From: Desulfobulbaceae bacterium
GTDB taxonomy: Bacteria > Desulfobacterota > Desulfobulbia > Desulfobulbales > Desulfocapsaceae
Assembly (NCBI GenBank): GCA_030599175.1
Contig: JAUVON010000215.1
Span: 1 to 5,317, forward strand
Length of the DNA: 5,317 bases
Reading direction: 5' to 3'
The notes beneath the pieces were generated by a model, which saw only the letters and a program-made list of their open reading frames with translations, searched no databases and was not told the DNA's origin. Numbering within the stretch: the first letter of the stretch is position 1; each line of letters begins with the position of its first letter. Position numbers and translations under genes: made by a program. Positions 1 through 4,721 of this stretch are shown here, piece after piece.

Positions 1-41
1 AAGTATACCACAGACACGTACCTCCCCGCCAATTTGCCCTT

Positions 42-234
42 TGTTGTTCAGCGTCGAAATTAGACCCCTTATCAGCGTTGAATATTGACCCCCCTGGTTC
101 CAAAAGAAGAATATCTTTTCTGTTTAAAACCTCTGCTGGCTAGTGGATTAAGAGATTTTAAACAGGAAAGATATTTGGTTTGAGGGGTCAACCTTGGAAG
201 CTGAAAGGGGGTCAATATTGCACGTTGTTTAACA
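42..234. mobile_element. Gene-less element with IS21-type inverted ends (MITE-like or deletion remnant)
   Basis: Positions 42-94 and the reverse complement of 182-234 align without gaps over 53 positions, 36 of them identical by my hand count. Both ends begin TGTT and carry two GACCCC motifs 24 bp apart: 63-68 and 87-92 on the left, and as GGGGTC at 208-213 and 184-189 on the right. Repeated motifs inside each terminal inverted repeat are typical of IS21-family ends. The 87 bp between the arms cannot hold istA/istB, so this is either a non-autonomous miniature element or two ends left after internal deletion. No target duplication is visible (CCTT before, ATGA after), which suggests age or rearrangement. 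It lies just beyond the stop of the minus-strand hydrolase and could influence the 3' end of that transcript. The IS21 assignment is from memory of family ends, not from a search. Confidence 0.6.
111..174. repeat. Long inverted repeat inside the IS21-type element
   Basis: Positions 111-129 (ATATCTTTTCTGTTTAAAA) and 156-174 are reverse complements over 19 bp with one mismatch, separated by 26 nt. The pair is nested inside the outer inverted ends, so the whole 42-234 segment could fold as one long, interrupted hairpin on either strand. It may be the core of a miniature element or a former internal hairpin. It has no terminator-type T-run immediately after the stem. Confidence 0.7.
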
Positions 235-272
235 ATGAAGAGACCACTACATTAGGATTCAGGTAGACATTT

Positions 273-1151
273 TTAACCTGGGTAGTGCTTCTTTATAAAT
301 CGGAGTAGGTCTGGCCAGCTTTCCACCCTAATGTTATGGCCTGTATCGTAGGAAATATGTTGGAACGGAAACTTATATCGGTTTTCTTCAAGCCTTCGGA
401 TAATTCTCTTCGACATTTCTGTTGATGGCCAAATTTTATCTTTTTCGCCGGAAAGCAAAAGGACTGCAGCAGACATATTTTCAACAGGAATAGCAAAGGG
501 CTGTACTTCTTCCTTATCGTATATGATTTCCCACCATTGATTGTAGTTGACAACAGCTTTTTGGTAGTCTACATAGGGGATTTCTTTGCCTTCAAAAGTC
601 CAAGCAGAGCCAGAAACCTTTCTTTTTTTGTCATAGGCCCCTCCAACATAGGCACTTGAAACGAGGGCGACCACCGTCGATATCTTGGGGTACTGTATTG
701 CAAGCAACAGAGCAGCTTCGCCCCCACGAATATTTCCGATAACTGCAAACCGCCCTTTGCTTGTCTGGGGTTGATCTTCCGTCCAGTCCATCGCCTTCTT
801 GAAATACTCAAGAGGAATATGGCGTAGCTTATTGGGGATTTGGCCACTGCTGTTGTAGTCGAAATATGCAAGGGTGAGTACGGTGTAGCCAAGATTTACT
901 AAATCTTCAGGATAGTTTTGATAGTTGTCGTAAAAATTACCGCCACTTGACCCCCCAATAAAGATGATGGGAGGCCGCTGCGTCGACCCCTTTTTGAAAT
1001 AGTAGGTTGCCACCAAGCCATTGTCGTTGACAACCTTTCTTTCAACCGCACAGCAGTATGTCGTTGACCAGACGCTTATAATTAAAACAAAGTAAAATAA
1101 TGGGTAGCGTAGTAGAGTTTCTGGAATAACTTGAATGCTCTTACTGGTCAT
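273..1151 (-). CDS. Alpha/beta hydrolase, acyl-CoA thioesterase/BAAT C-terminal type, nucleophile replaced
   Basis: The 292-residue protein resembles the catalytic domain of acyl-CoA thioesterases and bile acid-CoA:amino acid N-acyltransferases (BAAT). A hydrophobic N-terminal segment at about residues 15-34 looks like a signal peptide or anchor, so the domain is probably exported or membrane-tethered. There is no clear lipobox. The strand-turn IIFIGGSSGG (62-71) would form the oxyanion region. SGEKDKIW carries the likely triad Asp238, and YDTGHNI carries His272. The nucleophile elbow should read G-x-S/C-x-G-G but is G139-N-I141-R-G-G144. The Ile codon is ATT, one base from Ser AGT. Classical thioester hydrolysis is therefore doubtful; the protein may be a pseudoenzyme, a recently inactivated copy, or contain a sequence error. 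The BAAT-like domain otherwise looks intact, with no frameshift. The ATG start has only a weak upstream ribosome site. It is transcribed alone, divergently from the selenoprotein gene. Confidence 0.85.
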   Translation of the reverse strand: MTSKSIQVIPETLLRYPLFYFVLIISVWSTTYCCAVERKVVNDNGLVATYYFKKGSTQRPPIIFIGGSSGGNFYDNYQNYPEDLVNLGYTVLTLAYFDYNSSGQIPNKLRHIPLEYFKKAMDWTEDQPQTSKGRFAVIGNIRGGEAALLLAIQYPKISTVVALVSSAYVGGAYDKKRKVSGSAWTFEGKEIPYVDYQKAVVNYNQWWEIIYDKEEVQPFAIPVENMSAAVLLLSGEKDKIWPSTEMSKRIIRRLEENRYKFPFQHISYDTGHNIRVESWPDLLRFIKKHYPG

Positions 1152-1243
1152 AGTTAGCCAGGAGTTGTTTGTTTTTAGTTAATCCCTCTGTACATACCAT
1201 TGAATATATCATAATTTATGGTTGTTTTCTGTGTTTTAATCAT

Positions 1244-1260
1244 AATCAGCTTCGCTGATT
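1244..1260. repeat. Perfect 7-bp hairpin, TTC loop
   Basis: AATCAGC (1244-1250), TTC, then GCTGATT (1254-1260) form a perfect inverted repeat in the divergent intergenic region. Neither strand has a T-run right after the stem, so it is not a standard intrinsic terminator. It could be an operator, part of an insertion-sequence end, or chance. Confidence 0.45.
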
Positions 1261-1354
1261 CCGCAAAACTGGACCACCTTTTAGGACAGGTCACAATATA
1301 AAATTGATCCGACATCATCATGTGACGGTGAAATTGGTTCCTTTAAATAGGAAT

Positions 1355-1360
1355 AAGGTG
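1355..1360 (+). promoter_or_regulatory. Ribosome binding site that sets the selenoprotein start at 1368
   Basis: AAGGTG lies 7 nt before the ATG at 1368, within the purine-rich run AGGAATAAGGTG. No comparable site precedes the downstream GTG at 1437, which is where a stop-respecting gene caller would begin. This placement supports translation from 1368 through the in-frame TGA. Confidence 0.7.
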
Positions 1361-1367
1361 CAAAAAT

Positions 1368-1811
1368 ATGGACACAAACCGTGCTACTCAGAATTTGGTG
1401 AAAGGTTACGTTTGAGCAGAGTCTGTACTGCTGGCCGTGTGCCAGGAATTCGATTTCGAGATAGACAATAAGGTTATTCCCCGAATTGCTTTCGGTTTTG
1501 CCGGCGGGATTGGCAATACAGGTGCCGTTTGTGGGGCTGTTGCTGGTGCTGTAATGGCTATTAGCCTTATAATTGACAGAGGTGACACAATGGAGGAAGC
1601 CATCGGTACCTTGGAAGTGGTAAAAGAGTTTCGTCAACTCTTTGAGAACGAGATGGGAACCATCTCCTGCCGTGAATTAACAGGAATAGATTTGAGCACG
1701 GAAGAGGGGGTCAGTCAACTCATGGGTTCTGACACTCCCCAGACGGTCTGTATTCCAGCAGTCGGTGTGGCTTACCAACTGGTGGTTGACCTATTAAATA
1801 AAACTTCGTAG
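1368..1811 (+). CDS. C_GCAxxG_C_C family redox protein, probable selenoprotein (TGA = Sec16)
   Basis: Read from the ATG at 1368 with TGA 1413-1415 as selenocysteine, this gives 147 residues, close to the usual ~140 of this putative redox-active family with four invariant cysteines. The N-terminus reads GYV-U16-AESVLLA, matching the family's GYNCAESVL-type opening, so Sec occupies the first conserved Cys. The others are present: Cys55 in CGAVAG (the family CGAxxG motif, after FGFAGGIGNTG), Cys101 in SCRELTGIDLS and Cys128 near the C-terminus. An extra Cys25 is also seen. The frame has no other stop until TAG at 1809. A ribosome site precedes the ATG, and a SECIS-like hairpin lies 20 nt after the TGA. 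TGA is a true stop for slipin and NfeD in this window, arguing against a reassigned code. The alternatives are a nonsense-mutated gene or a start at GTG 1437, which would lose the first conserved position. The reaction and partner are unknown; a cytoplasmic thiol/selenol redox role is inferred. Confidence 0.85.
1413..1415 (+). other. In-frame TGA, candidate selenocysteine codon
   Basis: This TGA is codon 16 of the C_GCAxxG_C_C gene. The flanking codons encode GYV before and AESVLLAV after, and family members have Cys at exactly this place. A Cys codon (TGT or TGC) differs from TGA only at the third base. The coincidence of position, frame and downstream hairpin favours Sec insertion over random nonsense. 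Confidence 0.8.
1431..1445 (+). promoter_or_regulatory. Candidate bacterial SECIS stem-loop
   Basis: CTGGC (1431-1435) and GCCAG (1441-1445) form a perfect 5-bp stem around the 5-nt loop CGTGT. The loop begins 20 nt after the TGA and has G at its second position followed by T. As I recall the general bacterial SECIS model, it asks for a short stem, a small apical loop with G among its first two bases, and about 16-37 nt from the UGA to the loop. This hairpin fits. It would bind SelB during translation. It lies within coding sequence, as bacterial SECIS elements do. Confidence 0.7.
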
Positions 1812-2189
1812 TCAGGTACGGTAGTAACTGAACTCATATACGACGGTTGCCGAAATAATTGACGGTAAAGGCTCAAAGTAAAACCGACACGACCGTTCAA
1901 CGGATAAGGCAAAGATTGCCAGAGCAAACTTCCGCCTAATTATTATTTTCCCAACTTTACACTACGACTGTTCAGGTCTTGTTTTCCAAAGTCGTAAATT
2001 TCCTGATTCTGTATTTTTGCTAGTTTTGTAAGTGGTCAGGCTAAAAAGGTTAAATTAGTGTCTGTTTGCCATCTTTTTACCTTACCAAATCATATCCTCA
2101 CTTTTCTCAAAATAATTCTTCCTCAAAACCGCACAGCAATGACTTTAACGGAGCTGCCATTTACTTTTAATCAGTGTCACGCTGTTGCC
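1812..2189. other. Intergenic region with no recognised gene
   Basis: About 380 bp follow the selenoprotein stop. I see no ORF with a plausible start and ribosome site, no tRNA and no clear intrinsic terminator. The only local structure I can support is the short perfect hairpin GGCAA-AGA-TTGCC at 1908-1920, which has no T-run on either side. The rest is AT-rich, with pyrimidine-rich patches around 1970-2120. Confidence 0.6.
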
Positions 2190-2219
2190 TTGACGACCTC
2201 CCCACTATTCACATATAAT
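2190..2219 (+). promoter_or_regulatory. Sigma70-type promoter driving the riboswitch transcript
   Basis: TTGACG (2190-2195) and TATAAT (2214-2219) are separated by 18 bp, close to the housekeeping consensus. Transcription would begin near 2226, about 20 nt before the c-di-GMP aptamer. A second TATAAT at 2225-2230 lacks an equally good -35. The position just upstream of the aptamer strengthens the call. Confidence 0.7.
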
Positions 2220-2246
2220 TAAACTATAATAACATTCAGTTTAAAG

Positions 2247-2316
2247 CGAGATAAAGCCAAACTTGTCATAAGATAAGGACGGAAAGCTACGGGTCTCAAC
2301 AGATAGCCGAGCTGCC
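2247..2316 (+). ncRNA. Cyclic di-GMP-I (GEMM-I) riboswitch aptamer
   Basis: The segment carries the GEMM-I signature: GCCAAAC (2256-2262), GGACGGAAAGC (2277-2287) followed by a bulged CGGGTCT, then AGATAGCCGAG (2301-2311). The P2 stem pairs 2262-2267 with 2272-2277, all six pairs formed (one G-T), with loop ATAA. The P3 helix pairs 2286-2289 with 2304-2307 and 2294-2296 with 2301-2303, the bulge between acting as the usual docking receptor. By my alignment to the Vibrio Vc2 aptamer, the ligand-contacting G20 is kept (G2256), so c-di-GMP rather than cyclic AMP-GMP is predicted. Positions 21 and 46 appear swapped from G-C to C-G (2257 and 2282), a compensatory change. P1 is weak and its 5' boundary is approximate. 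The 3' part is shared with a terminator, implying transcription control of what lies downstream, the nearest gene being the universal stress protein. Confidence 0.85.
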
Positions 2317-2342
2317 TTGAGAAGAGGTAGTTCGGCTTTTTT
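2305..2342 (+). terminator. Intrinsic terminator, expression platform of the c-di-GMP riboswitch
   Basis: AGCCGAGCTGCC (2305-2316) pairs with GGTAGTTCGGCT (2326-2337) in a 12-bp stem with two G-U pairs and a 9-nt loop, followed by a run of six T ending at 2342. The 5' arm is also the 3' strand of aptamer P3 and the closing region. Terminator and ligand-bound aptamer are therefore mutually exclusive. The expected logic is ON: c-di-GMP stabilises the aptamer and permits read-through. The logic is inferred; the stem and T-run are seen directly. Confidence 0.88.
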
Positions 2343-2570
2343 GTTTTCCTACCAGCCTCTTACTGAATGTCCATTTGTTTTTGTCATTCATGGCATGAAT
2401 ATTTTTTACACTGAAGTTGTTTTGGAACAGAGCGAGCCGATACTGTGAAAGTTGAAAAGATAATAGCAAGGACAGTACATATTCGTATGGTGTCTGGTAT
2501 TCTGTTAGAGATTTCCGCGACAAATAACCATCCACACAATACCTAATTTTAAAATAAAGGAGGTTAGAAA
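2343..2570 (+). other. Leader between riboswitch terminator and universal stress protein
   Basis: This ~228-nt stretch has no credible gene. It holds a weak AT-rich hairpin with a T-run (2386-2407) and a poor promoter-like pair, TTGTTT (2417-2422) and GATACT (2439-2444), spaced 16 bp. If that promoter works, the stress protein could be made independently of the riboswitch. The end of the leader, AAGGAGG about 7 nt before the ATG at 2571, is a strong ribosome site. Confidence 0.5.
2386..2407 (+). terminator. Possible second, weak intrinsic terminator
   Basis: ATTCAT (2386-2391), GGC, ATGAAT (2395-2400) form a perfect but AT-only 6-bp stem followed by A and six T (2401-2407). The stem is weak, so termination efficiency would be low. 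It may back up the riboswitch terminator or be chance. Confidence 0.3.
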
Positions 2571-3062
2571 ATGAACCTTATTTCAAAGATTCTGGCACCA
2601 ATTGATTGTTCTGAAGCATCTATTAACGCTTTGAATTATGCAATAAAAATTGCAAAAAAGCATCGTGCAGAACTTACAGTTCTTTATGTCGTATCCTATC
2701 TAAAGGGCACTGGTTCGCAGGCTTTCTCTAAGGATAAAGGACCCAACCTTACGATCAAAAAAGGAGCAAAGAATCAACTTGAAGAGTCTTGGAAATCCTT
2801 GGGTGAAAATGAGATAGAAGCTGACTTAGTAGTCGAATATGGTGATCCATTTACTGAGATCATGCATTGTGCTAAATCCAAAAAAAATGATGTTATCGTA
2901 ATGGGGTCACATGGGAGGACCGGATTGATGCATGTTGTAATGGGTAGTGTAGCAGAAAAAGTTGTAAGATATTCTCCTATTCCTGTATTAGTCGTAAAAG
3001 ATGAAAGCCATGATCTTTTTCAAAAGTTTGACTATGAATATGATCTACACAAACAGTATTAG
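2571..3062 (+). CDS. Universal stress protein, UspA family
   Basis: This 163-residue single-domain protein starts with the family's KILAPIDCSEAS strand, Asp12 being the usual nucleotide-contacting acidic residue. It ends its core with VIVMGSHGRTGLMHVVMGS. That segment contains the ATP-binding pattern G-x2-G-x9-G-S (Gly112, Gly115, Gly125-Ser126), and PIPVLVVK follows as the last strand. It is therefore probably an ATP-binding, cytoplasmic, dimeric stress protein rather than a non-binding UspA type. A short charged and aromatic tail (about 144-163) extends past the usual end. The strong AAGGAGG site fixes the ATG. The nearest upstream regulatory element is the c-di-GMP riboswitch with its terminator, so expression may respond to c-di-GMP. 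A zinc-ribbon protein gene follows after 110 bp in the same direction. Confidence 0.93.
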   Translation: MNLISKILAPIDCSEASINALNYAIKIAKKHRAELTVLYVVSYLKGTGSQAFSKDKGPNLTIKKGAKNQLEESWKSLGENEIEADLVVEYGDPFTEIMHCAKSKKNDVIVMGSHGRTGLMHVVMGSVAEKVVRYSPIPVLVVKDESHDLFQKFDYEYDLHKQY

Positions 3063-3172
3063 AAAAATCAAGCCGATAATTGAGGTATGTACGGTAAATT
3101 TGTTCAAGGGTATAATTAATGGCGTCATAAAAAACTCGCCAGTTTCTTCATTCCCGCGTAGGAGGATGCGCT

Positions 3173-3655
3173 ATGGACAAGAGTCAATACAGACGACGAG
3201 ACAGGTTAATAGAAGAAAAACAACACGATACATACAGAGAGGATAAAAAGTGGCCGGAGCCTACAGCATGTAAGGAATGCAATGCCGTGTACATTGAGGG
3301 CCGTTGGACCTGGTATGAACCACCCCTTAAAGCCAATAAGGTGGTTTGTCCCGCCTGTCGACGTATTACCGAAAATTATCCGGCCGGATATCTGGAGCTG
3401 AGGGGAACCTTTTTCAACAAGCATCGTGAGGAAATGCTTAATCTCATTCGCAACGAAGAAAAGCAGGAAAAAGATGAGCATCCCTTGGAAAGAATCATGA
3501 CCATAACCGAGGAAGATGGTCAGACTCTGATAACGACTACCGGCATCCACATTGCCCGCCGTATCGGCAAGGCAGTCTCCCGTGCTTATCAGGGCGACCT
3601 CTCATTCACCTATGGTAAGAGTGAAAAATCTATCCACGTTATCTGGAGCAGATAG
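3173..3655 (+). CDS. BCAM0308-family zinc-ribbon protein of unknown function
   Basis: The 160-residue protein opens with a basic, charged segment (RRRDRLIEEKQHDTYRE). A four-Cys zinc ribbon follows: CKEC at 33-36 and CPAC at 59-62, with the conserved RWTWYEPP between them. The stretch ENYPAGYLELRGTFF, the HREEMLNLIRNEE helix, HPLERIMTI and a C-terminal part with TTTGIHIARRIGKAV also match what I recall of the family named after Burkholderia BCAM0308. Function is unknown. The zinc ribbon recalls NMD3-type ribosome-associated proteins, but that link is only suggestive. AGGAGG at 3160-3165 sits 7 nt before the ATG. It follows the universal stress gene by 110 bp with no clear terminator between, so co-transcription and a stress-linked role are plausible. 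Confidence 0.8.
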   Translation: MDKSQYRRRDRLIEEKQHDTYREDKKWPEPTACKECNAVYIEGRWTWYEPPLKANKVVCPACRRITENYPAGYLELRGTFFNKHREEMLNLIRNEEKQEKDEHPLERIMTITEEDGQTLITTTGIHIARRIGKAVSRAYQGDLSFTYGKSEKSIHVIWSR

Positions 3656-3962
3656 CAGTTTTTTCCTGACAATCAATTTTCGGAAATGCTCAGGAACAAG
3701 GTTAAGTGGTCGCTTGCTTGCCGGTGGTTGATCTTGCTACTGCACATCTCCATCTAAACCAGCATATTTTCCCACTTCAAAAAGCGTTGCGTTACTACTA
3801 TTACCATCAATTTAGTTGGATTATTGCCATACATAGGTTTCACATTGCTCCCTTGACCGTCATGCCTGAGGATATCCGCATGCCGCAACCATTAGAAAGT
3901 TTATAAAGCCATTGATCGATTTGTCGGTACACATTGGACAATAAGAGCAAATGATTTCAAAA
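3656..3962. other. Convergent intergenic region, no recognised gene
   Basis: About 300 bp separate the converging plus-strand and minus-strand genes. TTCCTGA (3663-3669) and TCAGGAA (3690-3696) can pair across a 20-nt loop just after the zinc-ribbon gene but lack a T-run. A terminator-like hairpin lies at the right edge. A 66-codon GTG-started reading frame (3706-3906) has no good ribosome site and no recognisable protein features, and I do not call it. Confidence 0.55.
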
Positions 3963-3974
3963 TCATTCTTTTTT
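3950..3974 (+). terminator. Terminator-like hairpin overlapping the slipin stop codon
   Basis: AATGATT (3950-3956), TCAA, AATCATT (3961-3967) form a perfect AT-rich stem followed by C and six T (3969-3974) on the plus strand. It could stop plus-strand transcripts before they run antisense into slipin. The right arm includes the slipin TGA (3963-3965 on the minus strand). The low GC content makes it weak. Confidence 0.45.
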
Positions 3975-4721
3975 CCCCATCATAGCTTGTATCATGTCTA
4001 TTGGCAGGGGGAAAACAATAGTGGTGGAATTTTCATTTGATATATCGTTAAGGGTTTGCAGGTAACGAAGCTGCAGTGCCTGTGGGTTCTTGCAAATGAC
4101 ATTGGCTGCAGCCAGCAGTTTTTCCGAGGCCTGCAGTTCCCCTTCGGCATGAATAACCTTTGCCCTCCGTTCACGCTCAGCCTCGGCCTGTTTGGCAATG
4201 GCCCGCACCATGTTCTCATTAAGATCAACATGTTTGATCTCAACATTGGTCACCTTGATCCCCCAGGCATCGGACTGCTTATCAATTATTTCCTGTAGGT
4301 CTGCATTCATTTTGTCACGCTCTATCAGCATCTCGTCCAGTTCATGCTGGCCAAGAATGGAACGTAGTGTGGTCTGGGCAAGCTGGCTGGTGGCATTGTA
4401 ATAATCTTCAACCTGGATAATAGCTTTTTCCGGGTCAACCACACGAAAATAGAGGACCGCATTAACCTTAACCGTGACATTGTCCCTGGAAATAACGTCC
4501 TGGCTGGGCACATCCATAGTGATCACCCGCAAATCAACGCGTACCGCCTGCTGGATGCCGGGAACAACGATCCGCAGTCCAGGTTTCTTGACAACCTGAA
4601 AGCGACCCAGGAAAAAAACTACCAGCCGTTGATACTCCGTTACAATTTTCAGAGTAAGAGCGAGAAAGCCGATTATCAGTATAAAAAAGAAAGCATAGGG
4701 AATTAAGTTAATGGGAATCAT
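3963..4721 (-). CDS. Slipin (stomatin-like SPFH-domain membrane protein)
   Basis: The 252-residue protein has one N-terminal membrane segment (about 8-27). The stomatin/slipin opening [13 protein letters not shown] (29-41) comes next, then an SPFH domain to about residue 170 with the conserved [20 protein letters not shown] stretch. A helical, charged segment with [17 protein letters not shown] (179-195) and a C-terminal part ending [13 protein letters not shown] complete it. Slipins oligomerise at the membrane and are thought to organise microdomains; archaeal homologues are cut by the NfeD-type protease partner. The length is normal. The gene overlaps the upstream NfeD stop by 4 bp (ATGA), and GAGGAGG lies 7 nt before its ATG, so the two are translationally coupled and probably form one complex. 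Confidence 0.95.
   Translation of the reverse strand: MIPINLIPYAFFFILIIGFLALTLKIVTEYQRLVVFFLGRFQVVKKPGLRIVVPGIQQAVRVDLRVITMDVPSQDVISRDNVTVKVNAVLYFRVVDPEKAIIQVEDYYNATSQLAQTTLRSILGQHELDEMLIERDKMNADLQEIIDKQSDAWGIKVTNVEIKHVDLNENMVRAIAKQAEAERERRAKVIHAEGELQASEKLLAAANVICKNPQALQLRYLQTLNDISNENSTTIVFPLPIDMIQAMMGKKE

Larger units (their letters stand above)
1152..1367. other. Divergent intergenic region between hydrolase and selenoprotein genes
   Basis: This 216-bp AT-rich gap must hold the promoters of both divergent genes, but I find no convincing -35/-10 pair on either strand. It contains a perfect small hairpin (1244-1260). It also has a stretch at about 1262-1294 with GGACCACC and GGACAGGTCAC that recalls the short repeated motifs of some insertion-sequence ends, though I cannot name an element. 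The only firm signal is the ribosome site just before 1368. Confidence 0.5.

Noticed and set aside
1262..1280. Possible minus-strand sigma54 promoter (GG...GC pattern) upstream of the hydrolase
   Set aside because: The GG to GC spacing is 9 nt rather than 10, and the flanking bases do not match the consensus.
1413..1415. Reassigned genetic code (TGA as Gly or Trp) as explanation of the in-frame TGA
   Set aside because: Slipin and NfeD in this window both terminate at TGA, and the family column is Cys, which fits selenocysteine better.
1416..1431. Alternative hairpin GCAG/CTGC immediately after the TGA
   Set aside because: Its loop begins only 4 nt after the TGA, too close for a bacterial SECIS. 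The stem at 1431-1445 fits better.
1281..1637. 118-codon minus-strand reading frame opposite the selenoprotein gene
   Set aside because: It is antisense to a well-supported family protein and encodes no recognisable motif. It is best explained as a shadow.
2475..2531. Short 18-codon reading frame in the leader of the universal stress gene
   Set aside because: The nearest purine-rich site (AAGGA) is too far upstream, and the peptide is too short to judge.
2296..2535. 79-codon minus-strand reading frame across the riboswitch terminator and leader
   Set aside because: It overlaps a strong structured RNA element and shows no protein-family features.
3001..3246. 81-codon plus-strand frame bridging the end of uspA and the zinc-ribbon gene
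   Set aside because: It overlaps both real genes out of frame and has no ribosome site or recognisable sequence.
3706..3906. 66-codon plus-strand frame with GTG start in the convergent gap
   Set aside because: There is no convincing ribosome site, and the His- and Tyr-rich composition without motif looks like translated intergenic DNA.
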